Shown here piece after piece: positions 21,346 through 31,858 of a DNA stretch of 64,000 nt (position 1 is the first letter of the stretch; every line of letters starts with the position of its first letter). The DNA comes from Symbiodinium natans (taxonomy: Eukaryota; Sar; Dinophyceae; Suessiales; Symbiodiniaceae). The stretch is from positions 219,001 through 283,000 of the forward strand of contig CAJNDS010002275.1 in assembly GCA_905221605.1 (NCBI GenBank). Direction: 5' to 3'. Both the position numbers and the translations under genes were made by a program. The notes under the pieces were generated by a model, which saw nothing but the letters and a program-made list of their open reading frames with translations, was not told where the DNA came from and ran no database searches.

Positions 21346-22264
21346 GGCTCTTGGAGCCTGTGGATGAACCTCGCCTCACAGGCAGCGGCAAGCGTGTGCT
21401 GCGCGGCATTAAGGCCCCTCAGCTGCATCAGAAAGATCAGAGAGACAGAGGGAGAGCCAGAGTTAGAGTTCTGAATATGCGCCACCAGCTGTACAGTTCT
21501 GTATGCAATATCCACAGTGCTGTCAGCTTTGAAGGATTGGAGCTTGCTTCAACTTGCACGGGGACGGCGAGTCCTTGGCCAGCTGAAGGCGCTGCCCGAG
21601 AGGTCAGCACGAAAAGGAATGCAAAACGATACAACGGCGGCTAACGGTGCGCTAACGTCTGCTTGCGAGATTGGGCGAGATGGGGCTGTGTATGCCCCGG
21701 GAAGTATCGGACTGTCGCTGCACGACCTGCGTGTGACCCTGGAACTGCGTTCTCTCCGCGCGGGTTTCGTTGAAGTTCTCGCCTTAAACGCATCAAACGC
21801 ACCAACTCAGTGGTAAAACGCCAGCAGTGAAGCAAGACTCACAGTGCTGTTCGACCACTGTTCGACCACAAGTTGGGTGGATGTCACGCAGGAGTATCAA
21901 CAGGTCTGGATAGGAGCATTGCCCTGTTCACAGTCTGTGCATATTATGATTAGCAACCCAGCCTCGTGAAGGCAACACCCGGTAAAGCCAGTAGGCCCCA
22001 AACCCCATCAATGTCGTTCGTGTTGTGTTTTTCCAGGGGTTTGAGACGCCCAGCTTCCATTTCTAAACTGCAGAATTGTGACGACCCCAACATGCATCAA
22101 CATCTCAGCCCCCCGCCACCAGCCCTTTAACGAGTCCATGCAGCATAGCCATGCATAGCCCGACGAGGGTGGGCCTGGCCAGCCCGGTCTTGGATGTGGC
22201 TGCCGCCACCTGGGGTGACGTGCTGAACTTGTCCTTTGAGATGGAGGATGAATTTCTGGACTAA
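21346..22264 (+). CDS. exons of an unrecognised gene with stop at 22264
   Basis: 21346-21413 (after the CT tract) reads LEPVDEPRLTGSGKRVLRGI and ends at a GC donor (AAG|GCCCCT). 21527-21600 reads LKDWSLLQLARGRRVLGQLK and ends near a GT donor. The same frame stays open to 21816 (GRDGAVYAPGSIGLSLHDLR). 22168-22264 reads SPVLDVAAATWGDVLNLSFE then MEDEFLD and TAA. Linking is by strand, spacing and composition. No family is recognised. Confidence 0.5.
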
Positions 22265-22269
22265 ACTGC

Positions 22270-23200
22270 GCACTTTCAAATGAATAAGGTTTTCGATGGC
22301 TTTGCCAAGCAGCGATTCCAGTGCTACTTCGTAGTAAACGCGAAACGCATCTTGCTCGTAGCGGCAGTTGTAGCACTAAACATAAGTTCCGGCGGTTCCA
22401 GTATGAAAGCGGCGAAAGTGGTACTACGCAGGAACTTTGGGTTGAGTTTCTTGATGTTTCTTGCCTGCTCGGTCGATATCCCTGAGTTGTCTAGCTCCAA
22501 TGGACACATCTCTGAGTACTCATGTGAAACCGTTTTTTAGGACAAGTCTGCCACATTGCAGAAAAAACTTTGCTGGGCAATCGTTGTTTGCATCCAAGAC
22601 AGCCACTTCGATGTTGGGCTGGTTGGGTAGGGAGAGCTTAACTTGGAGAGTGTGGAACTGTTGTTCGGGATGAGCTCCGCAAGACGGTTGGCTTTCTACA
22701 TGCTTTTGCAACCAACGCTTAGATGCTCAATGGTGTATCCTGCTGTGCTGAGCATGTTCCCTGTGTTTTTCTTTCAGCTTGCACAAGTCTTGTGCTCAGT
22801 GAAGTTTGCCTGGCTGCATTTCCGACAAGTGCTGCAGTCCGCTTTCCAATAGAGGTGCGCGTGCTGATCATCGTGAAGGCACGCTATCTGTTCCGTTGCT
22901 GTGAGTGACCTGGGGTGTAGGGCATGTCAAGGATTGGCTCGACTGGCTGAAGAGTGCCAGCAGCTGCATGTTTGCAAACAGAGCCACAGCAAGGTGCAGA
23001 ACATTGCTGAAGTCGCTAGAGATTCCCTTAACGATCTTGTTCGCTTTGCTTTCGCAGTGCTCTGCATCTCAAGCCGAGGTCCTTCTGTGGATGCAAAGGC
23101 ATTGGCGGAGCTTTTCAGCAATAACTCGGACTGGATGCCTTTCCACTATGACCGGTCCCTACCCGTTTCCTACGATGTCTGGGGTGTGAAGAAGAAGGTG
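22270..23200 (+). CDS. long frame, partly coding, unknown
   Basis: A + frame at 22901-23449 (182 codons) contains KVQNIAEVARDSLNDLVRFA and VDAKALAELFSNNSDWM, which look coding. Its 3' half overlaps a better exon in another frame at 23208. On the - strand, 22520-22711 (LPNQPNIEVAVLDANNDCPA) is also protein-like. Strand and exon limits remain unresolved. Confidence 0.3.
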
Positions 23201-23207
23201 CATGAGC

Positions 23208-23278
23208 ATTGCGTACGGACACGTGGCCCAGGCCAATGTTGCGGACAATCTGGACAAAGCGAAGCAGTTTGGGCTGAG
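23208..23278 (+). CDS. exon with TPR-like helix
   Basis: Between ATGAG and a GT donor (CTGAG|GTGGCC) the frame reads IAYGHVAQANVADNLDKAKQ. The spacing of small residues resembles one helix of a tetratricopeptide repeat, but a single helix cannot prove it. Confidence 0.4.
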
Positions 23279-23870
23279 GTGGCCACGGCATATTTTTCTT
23301 CTGCAAACTCTGAGATTTTCTGCTCCAGGTCGGAGGATGTACGCGTTTTGCACTTGAAAGCTCTTCAGCGACAGAATGGACCCGAGGGCCTGAACCGTCT
23401 AGCGGCTTCTTGCTTGCATTTGCTTGCAATGTATCGGACCAGGCCATAATTGTCCACGAACCCAAAGCAATGATGTGAAGCCCGCTGAAGGTTTGGCTTG
23501 GGGCTGAGAAGCTGGATACGATTGAGACAAGGACCAAGTGCATTCAAGTGATGCGGCTTTGCAGCAGAAGTGTGATGAAGTGGTCCAGTTTGGCAGGAAG
23601 CATCAGTTCCCATCAACAAATAGTTGGCATCCCTCCACGTGGCACCAGCCTCAAAAGTCCACTTGTGATGCTGTGAGGCAGCTCCTTGAAACCCATGAAG
23701 CCCCGCTTTCTTCATCCGGCTTACGTATGCAATCGTTTGCAACTTAATTCTTGTCCAGCCACATTGCAGAACCCGAAGATAAGCGAGGCAGGCTTCGTGG
23801 TACGAAGAAGTATGCAAACTGCCTTGTCGAGGTCCTCAGTTGCATGGGGTTGGCACACGTATGACTTTGA

Positions 23871-23996
23871 AGCTACGGGGGTGATTTTCTTCCACCACCT
23901 TACCTTTACGATGTGGTCAATGCGGCAATCGGTGTAAGATTTCTTGCATTCACAGCATGTCATGGCAACCAAGGGGCCATCATTCAGCGACTGGAG
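23871..23996 (+). CDS. exon, unknown product
   Basis: Reads GGDFLPPPYLYDVVNAAIGV then RFLAFTACHGNQGAIIQRLE and ends at GAG|GTGCGT. Strong coding composition. A faint likeness to the PPFRYLHD start of IFT54-type proteins was considered, but the rest does not fit. Confidence 0.5.
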
Positions 23997-24414
23997 GTGC
24001 GTTCTCTTGTCTTTGCATCTTATTTAGCTTGGTTCTTGCTGAAACCTGCCCGCCCTCAACTCAAGATGCCATGCCAGGGAAAGCGCCGTGAGGCAACCAG
24101 AGGTCTATCAGACCTCCTGAGCTCAAGCCCCAGAACTTTGATGTGCCGATCGACATGCTTTGTAATGCATGTGCATGGATCTGAGAGCTGAGGACGAAGC
24201 CAGGAAGACATTCCCCGGACCCTGTTGGTGCAGAGGTCAGTCGGCAACGTGATGCCAATCTGAGATGAAGTGCACGCTGGGAGCCTGCCAGGCCCATCCG
24301 ACTGGAAGCATGCAGGCAGAAAGAGCAGAAGTCCTGAAGCCGCCTCTTAAGCTGCCTTATATGTGAAATCATAGCTCGGACAATGCAGATGCCACTTGCA
24401 GGCAAGCCCGGAGG

Positions 24415-25252
24415 ATGCGTCGTTACCTCGATGAGCGCGCTGCGAAAACGAAGCAAACATCATCAGGTTACACCGGCGCATATCGGAAGACACGGTGTAT
24501 GGTTCAGGGCTCGTCTTTTTCAACATTCAGCGGAGAGGAGGCCAGAGAGCCGTCCCGTCAGCACCCGTGGCTCTTTAAGCCTGCAGCCATGCTGTGTTGG
24601 GCTCAAGCAGCAGCCGATTCCCAGATACCGTGGGACAGGGCAAGCTAGCTGCTCATTGCGTAGCCATTAGTAAGCACCTGAGTTCAGCTGCACCAGTTGC
24701 TTCGAGCCTAGAGAACCATGGCCAGACATTCAACACGTTTGCGAAGGCGATGCTCCTCAGTTGCAAAAGGCCATTGACAACAGAGGCCATCGTGGACCGG
24801 CACTGCCACTCCGCATGTGCGTCGAGTGTATTGCAAGCCTTCTGTCTACTTTGCAAAACTTTTCAGGAGCTTCTTGAACCTCTTTTCAAGCGCTCGCGAC
24901 ATGATGTGCTTATGGGGATCCTGCCTTATGTGCTGCATTTTACTTCGCTGGTATGATTCGCTATGACTCTGACTCAATCATGTTTTGCGAGACCAGTTCT
25001 TTGGACCGACACATGCAAGAAAGAACGGACCAGGCCGGAGGAGCATGCACTGGTGGCGGCGCAAGAGGTCCTGACCAGTCAAGTCGGCTGAAAATGTTTT
25101 CTCCTATGTTTTCCTCGAAAACGGTTCGACTACAGTACTTGCATGAGGCTGCCGGCTGCGACGCCGACTTTGTGGAAGCGGCTGCTGCTGCCGCAGTTGA
25201 AGAAGCAGAGTATCGCAGGATGCCAGACGATGTACAGGCCATCACACCATAA
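24415..25252 (+). CDS. exons of an unrecognised gene
   Basis: Coding-like frames: 24415-24648 (MRRYLDERAAKTKQTSSGYT), 24673-24955 (NTFAKAMLLSCKRPLTTEAI and a Leu-rich C-terminal half), about 25023-25085 (RTRPEEHALVAAQEVLTSQ) and 25120-25252 (LHEAAGCDADFVEAAAAAAV, ending in TAA). The last is a helical Ala-rich end. No domain recognised; splice sites not fixed. Confidence 0.4.
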
Positions 25253-26670
25253 TGGTATGCAGCGCTGATGTGCACTGATTTCTCACGAGACAAGTGTACT
25301 GCCTGAGGATCAGCCTGCACTGAAGAGACTTCGTGGCATGATCGAAGGTCCCAGCACTGCAGTACCAGTCTCGGGTGCAGTGCGATACGAGTTGCAGAGT
25401 CGAGTTGTCACTTGGCACGCCCATCGCGACAGTAAGTGTGCAGTACCAGGCTGCTCCATCGAGCGAGGGAATGAGCAAAGAGGCAAGGGTTCTGGGTTTT
25501 CGTGTGGAACCTCCAGCAACTCTGGTTGCAGGCGTTGGTTCGACATTGGGCTGAAGACGTCGTAAAATCACTACATGGATGTCCATCCGTGGAACAGGCT
25601 TGGTGTGCCTGCCACTTGTGCATGCAGAGGGTTGATGCAAAATGGTTGGTGAAGCTCTGCGAAAATCATTCATGTTGAGCTCCATGACTAACAGCCTGAA
25701 GATGGCTATCCAAAGCTTCCATTAGATTGAAGTCTGGTGGATGCATTCTGCACGGCCCAACCGGGGCCCAACCTAGGGCAGGGGTCTTGCTTTACATTTG
25801 ACCTGGACGTTTTTTGCCCGAAGCCATGAAGTGGACAGCAGGAAAGACCTAGTCAGACCATGTTGGGTTTTTGCATTTTGAAGCGAAGGTCTTCCGTTCC
25901 CCACCCTCGTGCTCATCATGCTCCCTTGTGGTTTTTAGACAGCTCGGGGCAGATGGCGTGCGCCTCCTCTCCAGCTCAACGGTTGGATGGATTCTGACTC
26001 CCTACATCATAATACATGAGCAATGAGAATGCTTCTGACAGCACCAGTCCTTGCAGGGTCTCCATTGTACCTTTCTCTTCAGAGGCTGAGTGGTCCTAAA
26101 ACGCCCCAAGATCCCATGCCGTTTATTCCTCGCCGGCCAAAGCCACTTTTCATGTCTTGGGCTTTAGGGCCATGATCCCGTCTCCGAAAGTCTGCCGCCT
26201 GCCGCCGTTTGAGGAATTGGTTGTGACGAAGTCGCCTCCCGACTTCTCTTGTGTGGGACAAACCTCCAAGGGCCCAAACATTCCTGTGCTGGATCATACC
26301 CTCCAACCCAACCCCACTCCTTTTTAATGGGATGAGTGTCGGATTTACGTCAATGCCCCCCGCCCCTCCCCCACATGAAACAAGCCATCTGATCCCCCGT
26401 TAAACCCCACAGTGTTACCAGACTCTTGGAGGAAAATCGTTCAAGGCAAAGTTTAGCATTCAATAAGCTTGACGTACCTTGACGAATGGGAGGTTCTGTT
26501 CTTGCGAATCCTCCTTCGAATATATCGGGCATATTGTACCTAGCCGAGTTTCATCGTTCAAACTCACTCGGCTGAGCGGCAGGAATCACGCATTCGAGCT
26601 GCTGCTTGTGGTTTTTGGGTATTAAATCTATCACTGCAACACGTAAGCGGAAGCTATCTCCACGACCTAG
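25253..26670. other. no supported gene
   Basis: Frames occur on both strands at 25242-25685. From 25740 to 26400 the DNA is rich in CCCAA/CCGGGG blocks, similar to the low-complexity region at 13.7 kb. Nothing is recognisable. Confidence 0.45.
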
Positions 26671-26673
26671 AAA

Positions 26674-27500
26674 TTAGTCAGGACTTTCGTACGTGTCAGC
26701 AGAAGATGTCCAATCGCATGGGAAACATCTTGGTGAGCTGATGTTTTTCAACCCCGGTCCATGGCTTGCTTCTGCCCAGGGTTCCAAATCATTGCGCATG
26801 AGGCTTCTGGTATGTCCTGGGGCTTCCGAACATGTGCAATCTGACAATTCTACGAGCAAAGCTCCGTATCCGAACCAAATCGTGGGAAGCTTCTCGATGA
26901 TGCTGGACCCTATCGAATTTTCACCCTCAATCAATGAGTTGACTGAAATTCAGAAAGTTGCCGGGGACTACTGATTCGTGTACAGAAGATGCTTCCTAGA
27001 GTGGATTCTATGTAAAGGAGTGCTGTACGCCACTTCGGCTTGAGCGCCCGCTGGAGATGGGATCCGTAAAGCATGTGTCCGATAAGCTTGCACGTCGCGA
27101 ACACACTTGCGTATAGAGCAGGCCTGGTAATCATCATGCGGTGGTGGAGTTTTGTGGAAGGGTTCTTTCTTTCGATCATCATGTCGGTACTCTGATTTAC
27201 GTTTCATTGAAGTGATGCTATCAGTCGCCATCAGGCCGTGCAACGGTGCAGCGTGCCCTGCTCAGTTTCACGAAGCTCCACAAGATATTTGGCATCGGGA
27301 AGTCGAGGTTGTGCAACAAGGATCTTGAAGGCACCTCCCTGCCTTTCTGCCCTGGTGTGCCATGAGGCTGCGCTGACAGATTTCGAGTCGCAAGTGCGTT
27401 CAGCCACTATGCGAGAGGCTTGGGGCACTTTGCTCTTTTTCTGAAAGAACGGTGCAGAAGTAAGTAGGACAAATTTCATCACGAGTTTCACGCCTCGCTT
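26674..27500. other. open frames on both strands, undecided
   Basis: Three - frames (27231-27491, 26931-27182, 26674-26934) have protein-like composition (for example AFKILVAQPRLPDAKYLVEL), which is unusual in this + strand window. The + frame 26693-26974 is also plausible (QIVGSFSMMLDPIEFSPSIN). No domain on either strand. Confidence 0.25.
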
Positions 27501-27540
27501 GTGCGTCTGTTGTTTTTGCTGAAGTGGTTTTGTTTTGAAG

Positions 27541-27960
27541 GTGTTTTAGGGTAAAGGTTAAGGGTGCTACAGGGGTTTTAGGGTTTAGGGCCTTAGGGGG
27601 AAATACGGTTTGTGATTTGTTTGTTAAGGAGTTCGTGGGTTTAGTGGGTTGTAACGGGGCCTTCGGGGTTTGGGGTCTGAAGTGCGGTTTTGGGATTAGG
27701 GTTGTACGTCGTTTACGGTTTACGCAGGGGGGTCAGCTTAGGTGTATCAAGGGAGTATTGCGGTCTGCGATCTGAGGCTTAGGGTTAAGAGTTTTACTTG
27801 AGCTTCGGGCTTGAAGCTGTACGGTTTCTGAGTAGGTCTCAATGTCACTGTCAGTTTCAAGGTCAAGACAATGGGCTTCCTGCAGCCCCTGCAAAGCCCG
27901 ACTCCCGAAGCTCTAGCACTCGCCTTAAACCCCAAAGCCCCCCAAGCCCTAAAACACGCT
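27541..27960. repeat. degenerate telomere-like cluster, inverted
   Basis: 27541-27800 is G-rich with TTTTAGGGTTTAGGG (27576-27590) and many near matches. About 27920-27960 has the complement (CCTTAAACCCCAAAG, AGCCCTAAAACAC). The two orientations face each other around 27.85 kb. TTTAGGG is the dinoflagellate telomere heptamer; this looks like a decayed interstitial copy. Confidence 0.65.
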
Positions 27961-28027
27961 CAAAACGCTGTCGGCCAACGCCCGACACATGCAGTTCGGC
28001 TGCAGATGTTTTCCCCTGTCCCTGTTG

Positions 28028-28165
28028 AAATACCATAAGCTTCTGACGGGCCAGGCCGAACAATTGCGTGAAGAGATGCGTGCGAATTCTGTAGAGGCGG
28101 GGCCAAGCACGAGAAGACATGAATGGTGTAATCGTGTGTGTCAGCTGCATTGGATGTGCTCCTAG
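28028..28165 (+). CDS. candidate coiled-coil exon
   Basis: The frame reads KYHKLLTGQAEQLREEMRAN and continues SVEAGPSTRRHEW. Helical and charged; donor not fixed. Confidence 0.45.
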   Translation, partial: KYHKLLTGQAEQLREEMRANSVEAGPSTRRHEWCNRVCQLHWMCS

Positions 28166-28508
28166 GAGGCGACGTGCTCACGCCTGCAGCACACGAACAA
28201 GGCATCACGAAGTTCTTGTGAACAAATCTGTTTCTTGACTGCGCCAGTCAGCTGGCTGAAGTCAGGTTCTCCTGAAGGCGGTGTAGGGCTCAGCAGGTAA
28301 TTCAACAGATCACGGCTGAAATGTGGGAGAACAAAGGCTTAGTACAAAACATGTCCATGCGAGGTTCATCATCTTGCAGGGCGATGTCGTAAACTTGAAG
28401 GTAGCTCAAGCGAGGCAACGCCATCGGTGCCAGCTTGCATGCTAGCAGTGAGAAATGTCTTTAGATTCATGTTAGCGCTATTGGGCTCCCACAATGTTCT
28501 CTTGGCAG

Positions 28509-28586
28509 GTGCAGTCGTTGCGACAGGCTTTGGAACAATCGCAAGAGACGCAGCGAAGGCTGCAACACTCGAATCAAGTGCTTCAG
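28509..28586 (+). CDS. coiled-coil exon
   Basis: A clean 78-base exon after TGGCAG, ending at a GC donor (CAG|GCTCGA), reads VQSLRQALEQSQETQRRLQH then SNQVLQ. Leu at heptad spacing predicts a coiled coil. It may join the exons at 28.0 and 29.8-30.5 kb, and its style matches the large array at 37-46 kb. Confidence 0.65.
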
Positions 28587-29387
28587 GCTCGATTGCTCTG
28601 CAGTTGCATCATGGATCTGGCACTTTTCCGCAAGGTTATTTCAATTTGGTACGTGTGTTGAAACTGCCACTATTGTAGCTGTAGGTTCTGACATGTTCTC
28701 AATGTTCGGCCTTGCTTGAAACACGTTGGGAGCCTCAAGCTTGCAGTGTTCCGCAATGGCCTGGCTGCAAGCGCCCACACACGGAGATTCCTAAACCATT
28801 GGTTGCCATTTTTGGAATTCCTCGCCCAGATGGCTCGTAGCTTTGCATCCTCTCTTTCTGCAAACGTAGCTTGGCGCCACCCAAAAACATTCCTACGGTA
28901 TTGATTGTGACCTCCGCTGAGACCTGCTAGCCGCCCTAGCTGCATGCTTCATCTGACCTGCAACTCTGGACTTTTGCACGCGTGCGATCTCGTGCGTGTG
29001 TGCAGGAGCACCTGAAGGTGCACTTGAATGCCTGCCATCTAGCCTGAGACGGAACAGATGGAATTTGCTTCGGTGGAAGCGAGATCTGCGAATATTTGTT
29101 ACACAGTCGTCGACCACTGTCAGCCTCTTAGACGTATTATTAGACGCGTCTGGATCTTGTCCAAGCCAGCTCTGCCGTTCTAGATCTGGAAAATGGTTCT
29201 GAGTTGAGGAGAGCTGTGCATACAAGCAAAATCAAGCAAACAGGAATGGACAGGATGCGAAACTGCCTCACAGAAGGTGAGACATTGTACAAAGCTGTTT
29301 CACAGCACACTTAGCATTGAAAACTTCTACATGACTTTGCGAACTAAGCACTCGAGTTCTAATTGAGAGCCGTGCCGGGGATCAGGC

Positions 29388-29955
29388 ATGGTGCAGTCGC
29401 ATTTGCAGCACTTGGCTGTGCACCTTATTCTAGGTCAGGATTCGGATTGCCGATAGAGCACTTCGCTGCGTTCTACCAGTGTGGCAGAGCAGAGCAAATC
29501 CCAAGTCTGAGGCTTAAAACAGTCTCGAGAGGTAAGGCAAGAATCCTGACGAAGGCTGAACGGTTCTTGCAATGCAAGGAGGCCTTGGTCTCGGCATTGC
29601 CTGAGATTTGCACAGGAAGGTCACTTGCCCGGGTCCCTCGCAACCTGCCTTCTGTGTCGTCCAGTATTCTACAATCTACATAAGGCATCTGATACAGTTC
29701 TTTGTCGATAGTCGACGACAGAAGAGGACCTGGAGCAAGCCGAAGTTTCTTTCACAGCCTGAGACGAGCCTTGTCCGGCTTGATCATGGTGCATCTTGTG
29801 GGACTGTTACGATTTCACCTGTTTTGTGACTTCTTGCAGCTGTAGCCGGCATGACAGTTATCCCACCAGCACTTGAGATGGCCGCAAATCTGATGGCAAG
29901 AGTAGAAGAAGCAAAACAAGCTCCTCGTGTCTTGACACTCTGTGCCGATTGTTGA
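29388..29955 (+). CDS. candidate exons, unknown product
   Basis: The frame 29363-29683 contains LRLKTVSRGKARILTKAERF and ALVSALPEICTGRSLARVPR. Exon 29840-29955 (after TTGCAG) reads VIPPALEMAANLMARVEEAK then QAPRVLTLCADC and TGA at 29953. Both have good coding composition. No domain. Confidence 0.45.
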
Positions 29956-30393
29956 CTCTGTAAGGGCTGGAATGATTTGTGGATTTGCACGATCTGACGA
30001 TGAGAGATCGGCTCAAGAATGTGAACGTTCCATACTTGCCCTGGTGAAGACTCTCAGAGTATTGACTGACTTTGGTTATGGTGCAGGGAGACAGCTGCCT
30101 GGCAGTTAGCATCGTAGCATGCTGTGGCTATGACAAAGATGTGGTGGCTTCTGGCTGCCATGCGTGCTGTGGCCAGCGTCTGCGCAGATCAACTGTAGCC
30201 GCCTGTTGCTTATGCTGCCTTCACACCGAATGTTGTGCAGTGGCTGTGAATGATGTGCAATGTACTGTACAACGCCGTGATGCTGCATCTTTTGCTGTAC
30301 TTTACCCTGGGTGACCAAGAAATCTCGAACATCTTGCATCCGAGGTCCAGCTAGCTAGCTGTCATGCCAGAGGCACGAATGGATAATACAGGC

Positions 30394-30425
30394 TATATAT
30401 ATATATATAGATATATATATATTAT
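30394..30425. repeat. (TA)n microsatellite
   Basis: TA run with one G interruption. A second, shorter run lies at 30615-30631 and breaks the following exon's frame. Confidence 0.9.
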
Positions 30426-30470
30426 ACATAACTGATTTGTTCCTGGAGCGGATGCTGTTGCGTGTTTCAG

Positions 30471-30552
30471 GAGCTCGACAGCAGCTTTGATTCCAAAGAG
30501 GATCATGAGCTCTACAAGAAGTCTTTGGCTCATTCTACCAGAAGCCTCTGGA
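30471..30552 (+). CDS. candidate exon
   Basis: After GTTTCAG, reads ELDSSFDSKEDHELYKKSLA then HSTRSLWR. Acidic-to-basic, coding-like; donor not fixed. Confidence 0.45.
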
Positions 30553-30904
30553 GACTCACCAGCTCGAACCGTATTATGTATATATACCTATACAACAGGC
30601 GTATGCATCTGTACATATATATATATATATGTCTGTATAGGTGTTGCTTCGCTGGATCAAGCTGTGTTTGTCCTTTCCAACAAATGGGCTCCAGAGGTTG
30701 CATAAACCCGAGTCAGACAAAGCCCCCATGTTACAGCCATGTTTCAGAAATAGACAACACATCGCAACGCAAGTCGTGAATGCACGTTTATATCTGCCTC
30801 TTTCGCATTCTCAAACCATGTACCAAATTTAGGGCGGCTACCTGCGATACTGGGCGCGCCATGGTATCTTCATGCTCTGAAAATGCTCAGAGCCTTTGTG
30901 CTGA

Positions 30905-31858
30905 TTGCAGGCTCGGACATGTGGATTCGCATATTTGGAGCGTGCAGTCATCGCATGCCCTGGAATGCCTTTTCCAGGATCTCAAGCTCGACGAATGTGC
31001 AACTCACCAGTTTTGGACAACTACCCTCGAAATTTCTTGCCTCCACAGGAAGTCATGCTCCGGACTTGGCTTCTTGCCTTGCTTCATTGTTGCTCAGACC
31101 CAGATCTTGTTGAATGGACATCAAGGTGGCCGATAGACACGCCAGGACCATCTCCCCATGAGAACATGTATGATGCCGCTTCGACAAACATCTCCGGCAC
31201 ATCAGAGGTTGTACAAAGTAGGAGCTACCACATCATCTGCTCTGAGGACATGCTGGGATTTTGGGATCGGTGTCGTTCCGTCGGGGGACGCCTGTGGGAG
31301 GCCAGATATTACCATCACTCCCCTTGTCTTGCATGCTGCCCTGTGCTGCCTTGTGCAAATTCTCAGCAGGTTTCGCCTTCGTCAGCAAAGCTGCCCGGAT
31401 CGGTACTTTGCATGGCAAAGTCATGCAGTTCTCGTGAGGCAGGTTCTGGCAGGATGAACGTTGCCAACTTGAATGTGGGCTGTCGGAAACTTCTCTGGCA
31501 GGTCCAAGCGTGGCTGAGCAATGACCGCAGCAATTCTCATCGGAATGACACGGAGGCTTTGGCAACGGAGCTTGGGCATTGGCGCCATTTGAAGTTAGAT
31601 TTCGCACCTGCGCTGCATGGTGCAAGATGTAGCCCAGGGTGTATCTTTATGTTGCCGCCATGGAGCTTGCATACCGAGGTAGTTGCTGGCTTTGAGAAAT
31701 GCGGGACATCCTCCCTGTCGCACAACATGGCGAGACATCCAGAGGCCATAGCCTCGGTCATACTTTGTGGTTGTCTCACCGCCGGCACAATGTGGCACGT
31801 AGGAGTGCACGAGCCGAAGAGCATCGAAGAGCGAACATGTGTAGACTTTCCGCTTTGA
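30905..31858 (+). CDS. longest open frame in the window; 5' region of sulfotransferase-like gene
   Basis: This 317-codon frame is the longest here and covers the sulfotransferase P-loop exon (31679-31750) in its own phase. Upstream parts include NYPRNFLPPQEVMLRTWLLA and KLLWQVQAWLSNDRSNSHRN. A competing frame at 31265-31457 holds a hydrophobic stretch (TPLVLHAALCCLVQILSRF) that could be a signal anchor of a Golgi-type enzyme. Because real exons here are short, I treat the full frame as partly coincidental, and only the P-loop exon as secure. Confidence 0.45.
   Translation: MQARTCGFAYLERAVIACPGMPFPGSQARRMCNSPVLDNYPRNFLPPQEVMLRTWLLALLHCCSDPDLVEWTSRWPIDTPGPSPHENMYDAASTNISGTSEVVQSRSYHIICSEDMLGFWDRCRSVGGRLWEARYYHHSPCLACCPVLPCANSQQVSPSSAKLPGSVLCMAKSCSSREAGSGRMNVANLNVGCRKLLWQVQAWLSNDRSNSHRNDTEALATELGHWRHLKLDFAPALHGARCSPGCIFMLPPWSLHTEVVAGFEKCGTSSLSHNMARHPEAIASVILCGCLTAGTMWHVGVHEPKSIEERTCVDFPL

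Noticed and set aside
23115-23543. 142-codon minus-strand frame
   Set aside because: Overlaps the well-bounded plus-strand exon 23208-23278; no motif.
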